A DNA stretch of 64,000 bases from Skeletonema tropicum (taxonomy: Eukaryota > Bacillariophyta > Thalassiosirophyceae > Thalassiosirales > Thalassiosiraceae), in contig CM074127.1 of assembly GCA_037178625.1 (NCBI GenBank), positions 1,550,001 through 1,614,000 on the forward strand. Direction: 5' to 3'. The translations under genes were made by a program, and so were the position numbers. Shown here in pieces: positions 42,953-53,831 of the stretch (within the stretch, counting starts at the first letter, position 1; every line of letters starts with the position of its first letter). The notes beneath the pieces were generated by a model. That model saw nothing but the letters and a program-made list of their open reading frames with translations, was not told the origin of the DNA and made no database searches.

Positions 42953-43577
42953 CAGGGTTGTGTACCCACGGGAAATAGGTACCCCTGGGTAGGTAGTGTG
43001 GGTAGTGACCAAAGTGTTCACCCCAACTGGGTAGGTGGGTGTGGGTATCTAAGTACCCATACCCACCCAATTTTGCTGGGTTTTGGGTAGGTGTATGTGG
43101 GTACCTGTTTTTCTTCCATGTAGTACCGCCAATTTCAGCTCTACGTGCATCAAACGCCTTCCTTGAGTGTGTATATATTTAGTATGCACCTGGTTTGATG
43201 ATCATCATCGAGCCCTCAGCGTTTCGAAAAGGCTTTTTCTCTCTAGGCTGTAAATCTGGTCTGAGGTGGAGAACGTAATATCTAATATCTAATATCACAT
43301 TCATTTTGTATGCAATTCGAGTGAAACTACATCGAATTTACTTGCAATACACATATTCACTACTCCTGCCAACTCCTCCAGCACCTTTTGCCTCCTTTTG
43401 CTCCCTTTTCAACGTACCCATCCATTGTCCAAACAGCACCCACTCGGGTTGGTGGGTATGGGTATCTACCCATTCCGAACTCCCGCCGGGTAGGTATTTG
43501 ATGGGTATACCCACACCCGATACCTACCCATTTTTCGGGTACTTCGGGCTGGGTACCACGGTGGGTACACAACCCTG
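42953..43577. mobile_element. Non-autonomous hAT-like DNA transposon
   Basis: The element is 625 bp. Its ends are perfect 17-bp inverted repeats CAGGGTTGTGTACCCAC. It is flanked by a perfect 8-bp target duplication, cttaccgc (42945-42952 and 43578-43585). An 8-bp duplication with CAGGG ends is the hAT signature. Sub-terminal regions on both sides are packed with GGGTA/TACCC motifs, typical of transposase-binding sub-terminal repeats. No transposase is encoded, so it must have been mobilised in trans. Confidence 0.92.
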
Positions 43578-43915
43578 CTTACCGCCATCCGCCCCACACC
43601 AATTTCGCCACTAGTTAAAAAAAAATTTCCTACCATCCCCCTTTTGTGGGCTATCTGGACTGTACATAGATAATTTTACATGCTAAGTATTTTTCTTTCC
43701 CCCAATGGCCCCCTATTTCCCCGCTCAATCTCTGCATAAAAAAATAGACCATGACGACTCGCTCCGTAGAGAGAGTACTGAACTCCACAGGACATCCAAT
43801 GCATAACATCGAACAAAAACAATACCAGAAACAGTTGCCGCACACTATATTCTACCGATCCCTACATTTTCAGCACTTCGCACAACCTCGATGTCACTCA
43901 AAATTGAGTGACCAC
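43578..43915. other. Spacer between transposon and coding remnant
   Basis: Starts with the right target duplication of the hAT-like element. Nothing else is recognised. Confidence 0.4.
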
Positions 43916-44089
43916 TTAATCATCTTTTTTGTACGGTCCTCGTGGCTTCTTCGTCTTTCTACATTGTGCCATGACGTCTGGGTTGTTCAAACCAGCTCTC
44001 TTCTTTGCAGCAATCTCGGCGTGCTTTATTGGGTCTTTCTCATATTTGCATTTCTCCTCAACTTTCTTCCTTTCAGTCTGATGGAAACC
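43916..44089 (-). pseudogene. Orphan 3' exon or gene fragment beside a foldback element
   Basis: On the minus strand a 58-codon open stretch ends in TAA at 43916. It reads as strongly coding: KKVEEKCKYEKDPIKHAEIA, then AKKRAGLNNPDVMAQCRKTK and KPRGPYKKDD. A possible splice acceptor (TTTCCATCAG) precedes ACTGAAAGG at 44080. Only 7 bp upstream of the open stretch the foldback element 44097-44551 begins, and no matching upstream exon is seen beyond it. So it is either a last exon whose gene was cut by the insertion, or a fragment. Family unknown. Confidence 0.35.
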
Positions 44090-44096
44090 TCAAATC

Positions 44097-44551
44097 CGTC
44101 GGCCGGGCCCATTTTATTTAGACCTCCACCATGACGGCCGCCTAATAAGCCCCTATATTTTATTCTCGATAACTTTTATTATGAAGCAGATATATACTAT
44201 ACCATTGATACTTACCTGTAGAGTATGTTTAGGAGAGCATATGGTATCAAAGAATCGTAGTAATATCTTATTTTCTCGCCGAGATATGCATTTTGGGGTT
44301 TACTATGAGCTTGTCTAACTTTACTGATGGACAAATTTGGCAGGCATGCCCATAGTAAACCCCAAAATGCATATCTCGGCGAGAAAATAAGATATAAGTA
44401 CGATTCTTGGATACCATATGATCTCATAAGTATACTCTACAGGTCTGCATCATTGGTTTAGCATATATCTCCGTTATAGTAGAAATTAAAGTTATGGGCT
44501 AGTCAGGCGGCCGCCATGGTGGAGGTCTCTAAAAAATGGGCCCGGCCGACG
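44097..44551. mobile_element. Foldback/MITE element, nearly entirely palindromic
   Basis: Ends are CGTCGGCCGGGCCCATTTT and its inverse. The two ~220-bp arms (44097-44325, 44335-44551) are inverted copies with small differences, for example TTTTCTCGCCGAGATATGCA and ATTTTGGGGTTTACTATG in both arms. The short centre includes acaaatttggcaggc, also found in the element at 26136-26656. No coding capacity. Target duplication unclear. Confidence 0.85.
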
Positions 44552-44651
44552 AATTGGTGGCGGGAACGGAGACTGTCTGGGCTTATAAGATACACAACAA
44601 GCTGAAGACGTAAAAATAAATGAGCGAACAGCTTCGATATCGATAGGCAAC

Positions 44652-44670
44652 AAACATCAGAAGACATTCA
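44652..44670. repeat. Target-site duplication of the SINE (left copy)
   Basis: aaacatcagaagacattca, identical to 44993-45011. The pair brackets the SINE-like insertion. Confidence 0.9.
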
Positions 44671-44992
44671 AAAAAAAAAAAATTAACGGAAATCTTAAAG
44701 TGTACGTCATGGTTGGCCCTCCAGGGGCGAAATTATCTACAATTATCTAGAGCAATGTCACAAGTTACTACCCTTCGAGTGTAATTAAGCAAATAACCAA
44801 CAGTTTTTCCATCACCCCGGAATTAGCAAAGAGGCAGTGATATGAAATTCCAAACCAAGTAATGGTCTTTTTTCCCAGATCGCACTCCGAGCTGCGACAC
44901 CTCAAACAGCCAGGATTTGGCACGGGGGAGACTCGAACCCAAGACCCCGAACCAGAAGAGAGGCGGTGATACCACTACACCACACCACCCCT
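44671..44992 (-). mobile_element. tRNA-derived SINE with oligo(T) 3' end
   Basis: A 322-bp insertion bounded by a perfect 19-bp duplication. On the minus strand it starts (near 44992) with a tRNA-like head holding a pol III A box TGGTGTAGTGG and B box GGTTCGAGTCT, about 38 nt apart. It continues through an unrelated body and ends in AATTTTTTTTTTTT next to the left duplication. tRNA-like head, internal promoter, homopolymer tail and long variable duplication are the marks of a SINE; an oligo(T) end resembles rice p-SINE1. A truncated relative lies at 61407-61458. Confidence 0.85.
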
Positions 44993-45011
44993 AAACATCA
45001 GAAGACATTCA
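44993..45011. repeat. Target-site duplication of the SINE (right copy)
   Basis: Identical 19-bp copy of 44652-44670. It sits about 95 bp upstream of the polyamine-fusion gene. Confidence 0.9.
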
Positions 45012-45105
45012 TTTTCAAGCGTTCTATGCAACAACCTCTGGAAAGCTACTCGCATTGAATTAGGTCATTGAGAAATCACAATTATTTCATCCAAAAACCA
45101 AAAAA

Positions 45106-47439
45106 ATGACGAAGCCGGGCAAATTTAGCATTCAGCTATCAGGGACCTTCATCCTACTCTCCATTGCCATATCAACCCTACTTGCATTCTCGGTAGGTTG
45201 GATTTCTCGTCTTGTACTATTAACAAGTGCGGGTATCAACCCAATACAAAGTGACTCCACAGCCGTCGCTTTACGAGAAGCCTCCTTCTCATCCGCATCC
45301 TCCTCTTCTGCAATAGGTGTTTTCGACGATGGAAGCAGCAGAGGCATGTCCGGAAAAGACGTTATCAAGCAGCTACCAGCACCCAAAGTTCTCGCCGGGA
45401 AGCAAGTGCCCTACACCACCTACACATCCAAAAGTTTCCCCAGTGAGGGGACAAGCACCAGCAACACATTGCATATTGACCGCACTGTGCCATTGTACAT
45501 TAGTACACAGAGTAAGAAACAATTTGATGGTGGTCCAGATTTTCGCAGTGATACGAAGAAGAGTACGGGGGATGATAAAGGCTGGAAGCCTTTAAATGCT
45601 GACCCGCCCTGTGATGCATGTTCACGTGGGAAAGAGAAGAAGAATGAATTATCAATACCAGAGGAGGAGGAGGAGGAAGACTCTACTGCAGCCTCTTCCA
45701 TCAATGATGATGGACACAATGACGATTCCGATGGGCTGCATCTTCCAGCGGGACAGCATCTTCTCGTTGATATTAAAGATGTCGATTCAGAATTTCTCAA
45801 CTCGGAAGAACGATTGGCATCGGCAATGATCGAGTTGACCAATGAGTCTAAACTCACCCTTCTATCCTACCATTGTCACTCTCTTGTCCCCATTGGGGTG
45901 AGTTGCGCGGGAGTACTTTTGGAAAGTCACGTTGCATTCCACACATGGCCATTAGAGGGTGTAATTACCTTGGACTTGTTCACATGTGGTGGGGGTAAAT
46001 TGGTCCCTTTAATGCCACTCATCGAAAGGTTATTTTCCGTGAAACAACTTCCATCGGAAGGAGAGAGTGAAGAGGACATACCAGAACCTACATTGTTGTG
46101 GGCACACAAGTTGCGTGGGTTCCGTGAGGGCTTTGCTCCGGGCTATGTCCGCACAAGTAATCCTCTGGATGAGGGACTTGGATGGTCGGTGTTGGGACGA
46201 CTTGATTTTGATATGAAGCGTCCTTTGCTGTCCACCAAGACGGCATTTCAACATGTTGATATTTACGAGGTCGTAGATCCTGACTATCGCAATTTGGAAT
46301 CCTATCAAATGTCTCTTTCGAGCACTGATGGCGCATATGAATCGATGCATCCTGAATTTTTCGTTCCCAACAAAATTCTCTTCTTGGATGGAGTCCAACA
46401 AAGCACACTTTATGGGGATGCTCCATACCACGAAAGTATAGTCCATCCTGCCATGTTTACGCACGAGAACCCCAAGAGAGTTGCTATTATTGGTGGTGGA
46501 GAGGGTGCGACCCTGAGAGAGGCGCTCAAACACAAAACTGTTGAGAAGGCGGTAATGATTGAAATTGACGAGGACGTTGTAGAATTGTCACGCGAGTTCC
46601 TGAAAGAGTGGTCAGACTGCTCAGATCTTGTTGGCAGTACCGACAGCTGTTTTGAAGATCCTAGGGCTGAGGTGCGGTACGAGGATGCAATGCAATACTT
46701 CATATCTGCCTTCCCTTCAAATGAAGCAGTCGGAAGTGACAAATTTGATGTAATTGTGATGGATTCTCTCGATCCCAATGTGAAAATCTCATACGCTGTG
46801 GAGATGTATACAAATGACAAGTATATCGAGTCATTGTATAACGGACTGACTGACTCAGGAATCTTGGTAATACAACTAGGAGAAAGCAACAATGAGCATG
46901 ATCCGGCAGATGAGGTCGGAAAGTTTGAGAAGCGGGCAATCTTTAAGGAAAAATTGAAAGAGGTTGGATTCAAGAGCGTGCATATTTACACTGAGGTAAG
47001 TGATAGTGGGCAATCACGCTGTATTATCATTCAATGAGTTCTGTTCTTACATTGCTGTTTTCCTTTCTCTCTGAAATTATAGGAACACTGTGAATTTCAA
47101 TGGCCATGGACCACCCTCGTAGCATTCAAAGATGCCACCACAAAACAAAGCTGGCATCGCAGTGAGGCAGAGACTGACATCAAAATACGCAAGCGCCTCC
47201 TGGCAACCAAGTCAGGACGTCCAGCTCTACGAAATTATGATGGTGCAACTCATTACAATTACCAGATACCGCCGAAGTCATTTGAAATTAGTCACTGTCG
47301 TCAGGAGGAGACTCCAGCCGAATGCGCCATGTTGATGAATACTGATGAGGTGATGGGTGTGGATGAAGATGATAATACTACTGTATACAATCCAGTAATG
47401 GAAAGACGCTTGAATCACAGAGTGAAAGCAGACAGATAA
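45106..47439 (+). CDS. Bifunctional AdoMet decarboxylase - aminopropyltransferase with N-terminal membrane anchor
   Basis: Exons 45106-46995 and 47083-47439 (87-nt GT-AG intron, phase 0) give 748 residues. Residues ~12-40 form one hydrophobic segment (TFILLSIAISTLLAFSVGW), a probable signal anchor, then a Ser-rich linker. About 215-320 is a bacterial class 1b AdoMet decarboxylase: GQHLLVDI, SYHCHSLVPIGVSCAGVLLE, SHVAFHTWPLEG, DLFTCGGG. Ser276, His281 and Cys296 have the same 5- and 15-residue spacing as Ser63/His68/Cys83 of the Thermotoga enzyme; Ser276 would become the pyruvoyl group. About 385-640 is an aminopropyltransferase with GGGEGATLREAL, IEIDEDVVE and MDSLDP; GGGEG is closer to thermospermine-synthase types than to GGGDG of spermidine synthases. 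Exon 2 completes it (EHCEFQWPWTTLVAF). The fusion makes decarboxylated AdoMet and uses it in one protein. A secretory-pathway role in long-chain polyamines for silica is inferred. Confidence 0.93.
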
Positions 47440-47880
47440 TTGACGTAAGATTAATGGGCTTGACTGCCAGATTTTCAGCCAACAGTAGATACATAGGATA
47501 AAATTTAGACATGAATAAGCTCGACTTTGAAAGGACAAGACTGGATGTTACGATATGTCTATTTTCAGGAACAAGTTACCGGCTGAAGGAAGCTTCTCTC
47601 AGGAGGGAAAGCAATCAAGGCTGGACTGGATGGATGGAGCCCACAAGAGCAAGAACAAAAAAGGAAAGAGGAAAGAGGAAAGACAAAAGAGAAAAGGGAG
47701 AAACAACACGGACAGACCCCATGTGTTTTCAAGCAAAAAACTCTCACAGACTTGCGTGCGCGGGGCGGTTACGTGACCTCGCACGCACTGACATCATGGA
47801 AAAAGCACCATAACACAAAAAATAATGAATATGTGTGATTCATAATTAAAAGCGCTGCTAACAAATTCACATCATTCAAG
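47440..47880. promoter_or_regulatory. Region between the polyamine-fusion and NCoR-like genes
   Basis: 440 bp with no supported gene. A purine-rich aagaacaaaaaaggaaagagg stretch lies at 47651-47690. Presumed promoter of the gene at 47881. Confidence 0.3.
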
Positions 47881-50800
47881 ATGGACCCACGAGATCCCCG
47901 CTATCGCCACATGAACAGCGGCGGTGGCGGTGGCCCTTCCTCCTCCGACAACCAAGGGGGAGGAGGGCGGGGCTACGCCGGCTCAAATTCGAATAATCCC
48001 CATCATAACCCACACAATAGTCATCACGGCGGAGGAGGACCAGGCCTCGGAAGAGGAGGAGGAGGCGGTGGCGGTGGCGGATATCATCATCAATATCATG
48101 GTGGTGGGCACCGCAAAGGTTTTGGCCGAGGAGGAGGAGGTGGTGGTGGAGGGTACCACAACAATAATAACAACAACAATAACCTCAATAACAATCCAGC
48201 CCACAAGGAACGTGAATTAATGAACATTTACGGCCGCGGCAGTGCCGGTGGAGACGACAACAACAACAGCAACAATAAAAACAACAACATGGGCCCACCC
48301 CTGTCTCATCAACGTAAATATCACAACCCCTGTCGATTTCCAGGACACGATCACGAATGGAAGGATTGTCCGAATAACTTTCGGAATAAAAAGAAGAACA
48401 TGATGAATATGAATAATAATATGATGAGTCATAATAATAGTATGAGTTCGATGGGGAGTAACATGAACAATAGTATGGGGAATGGTGGGGGGAATAATGG
48501 TGATCATTATGGGCCTGCTTCATCGTCATCGTATGAGATTGGAGGAGGAGGAAGTGGTGGGGGTGGAAAAATGGATCGACCATCCATTGTGGGATCACGA
48601 AGTCAAAGTGATTTCTATGGGAGTGGAGGAGGAGGGGGAGATCGAGGATATTCCAACAATAATTCGAATAAGAATGATCGACCATCGTTGTTAGGGTCAC
48701 GAAGTCAAAGTTTTGGGGATAATCTTCGTATATCCACCAGTGGTGGTGGTGGAGGAGATAATGGAGGGATGATGGGTGGCGGTAAATCACATTATTCACC
48801 ATCTCCCAGAAATTCCTTTACGGCTGGTGTTGGTGGAAATAACAACAACAACAACAATAGTGGTGATCGACGTCGTAACAATTCGAATATATTTTCACCA
48901 CATCCTGGTCCTGGTGGTGGAGGTGGAGATAATAATACACGTCCAACGCCCATGTCCTCGTCATCACGGGGATATTCGTCTTCGTATACTCCAACATCAT
49001 CGTCGTATCGCAAGATAGGAAGTGGAGGTGGTCGACCACATCATTTCAATGAGGATGTAATTAATGATGTTCCTGCACCACCTATTTCATCATCACCGTC
49101 AGGAGGCGGAGGTGGTGGGGATAATATGATGTGGTCAGCAGGTTCGTCGCCTTCGAAATCACCGGGTGAAATCATGTCTACCCCTCATTCACGTAATAAT
49201 GAAAGAGGTGTCGGGGAGGGTTACCGCGGAAGCGCTGGTGGGGGCGGTCGGCCTCACCACCACACTCCTCATCATTACCAGCAACCACATCGGGGATCAT
49301 CATTCTCCGCCAACAAGTCTTCAGGTGGAGATATCCGACCTTCACCGTACAATAAGTCACCTGGTGAGGTTCGTGGTGACATGCAACATGAAGGAGGAGG
49401 AGGAGGAGGTGGCCCGCCACAACAGCATAGAGGATCATTTTCAAAATCACCTGGAGAGATCCGACCATCACCTTACTCCAAGTCTCCCGGGGAGATTCGT
49501 GGGGACTCACATCATGAAAATAATTATCATCACCGTGGTTCATTTTCATCAGGTAAATCGACAGTGGAGATTCGACGCAAACCAAGCTTTGAATCACCGC
49601 ATAATAATTCATTTGCAGCGAGGCAAGATTCATTTGGTGGGGCCCTCATCGCCTCGTCATTCTCGTGAGAACGTGCCTTCTTCACCAAGGCATCAATTTG
49701 GCCGAGGTGACGTGCCCTCTTACAATAGTAACAAACCTTCCTTTTCGCGGGAAGAGGCTAGTAAAGCTGACGAGGGGGCGACAAAGAAGACTGATGAAGG
49801 TTCTGCGCCACCAGCAGCGAAAGTGCCTAAGCCCAGTATTGAAAAGGATGTCAAAGAACCACCATCTCCTGTCAAAGAGGAGAAACCCGCTGCGCTCACT
49901 TGTTCGGCATTGAAAGATGAGGTTAAAATACGCAAGGCAGAAGACTATCATCTGTCGAATGGCCAAGATTATGGACAATGCATCAGCGTCTGTGCCATCT
50001 GAAGAGGGTCTCACTCCGCTCCCAACAAAGATTGAAATTACAAAATGCATGGCAGAACTTGAGAAGAAGATCAAAGCGAAAGGGAAGCAGGCCACCACTA
50101 CCAAGAAAGAAGTTCGTGAAATGGAAGAGCAGGAAAAAGAGGAACGGATGCGCAAAGAGATGGACAAGATTAAGGAGGAAGAACGCAAGGCGCAAGAAGA
50201 ATTGGATAGGCGACGACAAATTGAGAAAGAGTTTGAGGATCGTATTAATGAGCGTAATCAGAGCGTGGAAGGCAAGAGAGAGGAGCTGAGACAAGTATTT
50301 AATGCACGAAAAGATGGCTTCAAGGAGCGAAAGCGATCTGGCCTTGCCAAGCTTGAGAAGGAGTGTCAAGCTGCCATCGACGAGAAGGTTGGTGGGCTAA
50401 AGAAAAAGATTTTCACTGCCCGAGAGAAAGTGAAGGAGGCGGAACGAGTGATCCAAGAGCTGGACGAGCTTGCTTTCCAAGAGGCTAATATTGCTGCCAT
50501 GCCAGAAATGATAGATGAAGATGGAGCGGACAGTTTACCAACAATGGATGCTCCGGGGAAAATGTCTGGTCTTATCAGCACAATATTGGCACAGAATCAG
50601 CGCACTGCATCTGAAGCACAACATGACTCTCTTTCTGCCATTCCATATTTCCCACAAGCCGCTCAAGATGGTGAGACTGTATCTAACGAGGAGTGGTCGA
50701 ACCGTGCACGAAAAGTTACAGGAATCCACGATGCTCTCTATCTCGAACCCAAAGACACACCAATGTTTGAGGAAATCAATCGTACCTTCCTTGAACTTGC

Positions 50801-52822
50801 CCCACGCATGAAGGAACGCATTCGCGGCCAGAATGAGAAGCTCAAGGCACGATGGACAGATTTGGCGAACCAGTATGTAACGAGACAGGCCATCTACAAA
50901 GAAGAGACCGGTGTCGACCTTGAGTCGTCAGGAGGGTACTTCAGTGCCGGAAAGCCCATCGAGATCGACGAGCCTGCTCCTCGCGGTAATAACCCCTACC
51001 GGCGTCCCCGTAGAGGCATTTCACAAGGTGATGTTGTTCGCTCAGAGTATGAACAAGAGCAGATCATTGCAGAGCTTGCAGCTAAGGAAGCAATGGAGAA
51101 GCGCATCAAAGAGGGTGGGTGTGCACTGCCGCGACAGCAAGGTTTGTTGGAGCGCCAGCTATTTGCGTCATACTCAAATGGCTTCTTTGCTCAGCGTGTT
51201 GATGACATGTTGGCCGACGAAGAGGAACGCCGTCATGTCAACATCTGGAGCGACATGGAGAAGTGCATTTTTCTGGATCGATTCCTTCACCATCCGAAAG
51301 ACTTTCGCAAAATAGCTTCTTTCCTACGCAATAAGTCTACCAAAGACTGTATCAAATTCTATTATGATTCAAAGAAAACTGTTCCATACAAACAAGCTTT
51401 GAAAGAATTCCTTTTGCGGAAGAAACGGCGTGGTGATGTTGTCCCATGGGATGCCACAATCCAATCTGTCTTATCTGTCGGAGCAACAGTCAAAGCAGGT
51501 ACCAGCGCTGAAAAGCCGCTTAAAATTTCGATTCCAGCGAACGATTGCACTTATCACACCAAGTCATTTCACCCAATGAAGCTTGAAGTTTTCGCTAATT
51601 TGGAAGAAACCGTCCTCAACGCAAAACATTCAGACGACGCGAAGAAGGAGCACAAGCCCAGGCGCAGCAATTGGTTCATTTTAGAGTCAAGCAGTCGAAA
51701 ATACATTAAGCATCGGGAAGAAAAAGAACACCACCAAAAGCGCAAAGCAGCAGCAATTGCTTTGAGTGAAGAGGAAGAAGATCCTAAGAAAATTCAACGC
51801 AAAAATGCTGACAAAAATGCTGACAAAATGACATGCCTCCTGTCCAAGAAGAACCTCCGAAGAAAAAGCACAAGGCTCAAAAGTGGAAAGCAGAAGAGAA
51901 GAGACTGTTATATGAGGCATTGGAGAAGTATGGACATGACTGGTCGGCAATATCGAAGGCAGTAGGTACGAGAACGGACATTCAATCGAAGAATTACTTT
52001 CACGACAACGAGGAAAAGATCACTAAGCAACTCAATGAACGCGCTAATAAAGGCAAAGAGACAGAGGGAGTGAAGGTAAAGAAGAAACCAGGACGAAAAA
52101 AGAAGGTAAAGGATCCTCCTCCCCCTCGTTCTGATCCTGATCCTGATGTTGATATTGAAGTTACCCCCAAACCAGATTCTGCCGAATCTTCTGTTAGTAA
52201 CGCAACCAGCAACTCCACCGCTGCAAAAGAAGAACAATATCGCCAACAAATGATATTACAACAACAACAGGATCATATTCGTCAGCAAATTCACCTTCAA
52301 CAGCAACAGCAGCACATCCAACGCTTGGTTCAACAACAGCAGCAGGAAGAGATGTACCGACAACATCAAGAAGAAATGTATCGTCAGCAAGTACAGCACC
52401 TTCGGCAACAAGAGATTCTACAAGCTCATGCTCAACACATGCAACATCAACAGCAGTACCACCATGAGCAGATGGGTCAACACGCTTATGAGACTAATCA
52501 GCTTCAGAATTTGCAGCATCTGTTGGCGATGCGAGGCCGTCAGTCACCATACTTTCAAGGTGGTAACGGTGGTGGTGGCGATTTGGAGCGCATCGTTCAA
52601 GCAGCGTCGGCAGCTGGTATCCCCCAATCTGCATTGGAAGCCGCTCTGGCTAACAACCATGGAGGGCATCAGCAGCAGGACCAACAACAAGTAATAAATA
52701 TGGAGTTACTACGTCGAATCGCACAGCAGCAGCAACAACAACAACATCACCAACAAGGCGACAGTAATCAATACTATGGTCATGGTCACGGTCACGGGTA
52801 TGGCAATGAATATCAAAGATAG
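47881..52822 (+). CDS. NCoR/SMRT-like two-SANT corepressor (three frame breaks)
   Basis: Four consecutive frames make one protein of about 1,647 residues. Breaks are near 49640-49650 (GGGG, extra base), 49953-49962 (extra base in ggcc) and 51826-51832 (missing base). Residues 1-590 are Gly/Asn/Ser-rich with a Cys/His cluster CRFPGHDHEWKDCP (about 156-170) and repeated SPGEIR motifs. A charged coiled coil (about 720-860) follows. SANT1 is at ~1119-1180 (WSDMEKCIFLDRFLHHPKDF, IASFLRNKSTKDCIKFYY). SANT2 is at ~1335-1380 (KWKAEEKRLLYEALEKYG, HDWSAISKAVGTRTDIQSKNYF). The SANT1 pattern and the second SANT match NCoR/SMRT/Snt1, which in animals activates HDAC3. The tail is His/Gln-rich. A nuclear corepressor role is inferred. 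It is convergent with the DUF218 gene, 67 bp away. Confidence 0.85.
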
Positions 52823-52889
52823 GATACATAAATTTCATAAATAATTGTTTACATTGAAAGGCAATGCTGCATTGCATTTGCATTTTTTG

Positions 52890-53831
52890 TCAGCTCTCCT
52901 TGTTGTGTTGAGAGTAACGATGTCTTGAAAAGTAAAGCCCCGCTACAACGACACAAACAAAGATGAGACTGTACGCAGACACTACAATCTTACCATCTTG
53001 AAATTGTATCAACCTTGATGATCCTGATGATAGTTTGCCACTCGATTTTTGACCGTAACTCAACTTCAACAAGTCGCCACTTCTCGTCACTCCATTTCCA
53101 TCACCCATACTTTGTCTCACTAGTTTGTTGGCAGCGTAAAAGTCATGATTCCTCGTCAGAAACTCCAAGACACCATTCAAAGATGTATATTGCTTCGCAA
53201 GATTCTCCAAGACATTTGTTTCTCCTCGCTTTTCATGAGATCGACGAGCCTCCACTGCCTCATTGGATAGACCAATATTGTCGCATGAGAGATAGAACAA
53301 TTCATAGTTTGGAGGTGGACCAGATTCGGTTATTGGCACAGAAAAGATCCAGTCAAATATTGCTTTACTTCTGTGAATGTGAAACTCATTGGTAACTATT
53401 AGCAACCTTCTCCAACCGTTGATATCTGTAAAAGTTGACCTGGTAAAAAAGGCATTTGAAATAGTGTCGTAGGATGTTGTCTCCACAAATATGTACTCTT
53501 GAGGCACACCAAGCTGCATTAAGTAGGAAGCCGATGCTGTCGACTCCCAAAGCGGGAGGCCATTATGAGGTAGGATGTACTGGGGCAGATGAGCTGTGCC
53601 AGCTGATAAGCAAATCACTGCAGGAACGTATTTATCATTATTTGTTTGTTGCTGATATGCATTCATTAGCTTTGCCACACTGTCGCACCTCCGTTTCACA
53701 TACGCAGGCGGGTCTGTTGGAGAGTTTGGAACACCTCCTCCGAGCAAGAGGATGGCGTCAAAAGCATATTCTTCTGTGTTCGAGAAGAGCTCGTCTTCTT
53801 CTAGAATGGTACCGACAGGCAATTTCGTCAT
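52890..53831 (-). CDS. DUF218 (YdcF/SanA/ElyC-like) protein with C-terminal membrane anchor
   Basis: A single 313-residue exon. DUF218 motifs in order: DAILLLGGGVP (about 25), ICLSAGTAHLP (about 73), ESTASASYLMQLGVPQEYIF (about 96-115), ETTSYDTISNAFF (about 117-129), RRLLIVTNEFHIHRSKAIFDWIF (about 141-163). The last carries the conserved T-x2-FHxxR-like signature. A C-terminal hydrophobic helix KIVVSAYSLIFVCVVVAGLYF precedes a short basic tail, so the domain probably faces the cytosol or lumen as a tail-anchored protein. Bacterial members act at the envelope; biochemical function is unknown. Length is normal for the family plus the anchor. Confidence 0.85.
   Translation of the reverse strand: MTKLPVGTILEEDELFSNTEEYAFDAILLLGGGVPNSPTDPPAYVKRRCDSVAKLMNAYQQQTNNDKYVPAVICLSAGTAHLPQYILPHNGLPLWESTASASYLMQLGVPQEYIFVETTSYDTISNAFFTRSTFTDINGWRRLLIVTNEFHIHRSKAIFDWIFSVPITESGPPPNYELFYLSCDNIGLSNEAVEARRSHEKRGETNVLENLAKQYTSLNGVLEFLTRNHDFYAANKLVRQSMGDGNGVTRSGDLLKLSYGQKSSGKLSSGSSRLIQFQDGKIVVSAYSLIFVCVVVAGLYFSRHRYSQHNKES

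Noticed and set aside
43751..44134. 127-codon plus-strand frame
   Set aside because: The opposite strand has the stronger coding signal and the frame runs into the foldback element.
44905..44992. Functional tRNA gene on the minus strand
   Set aside because: A and B boxes are present but acceptor and T stems do not pair properly; it is the head of a SINE.
47511..47813. 100-codon Lys/Arg-rich plus-strand frame
   Set aside because: Its composition comes from a purine-rich tract in the promoter of the next gene.
48185..48802. 205-codon minus-strand Tyr/Ser/His-rich frame
   Set aside because: Antisense of the Gly/Asn-rich low-complexity part of the NCoR-like gene.
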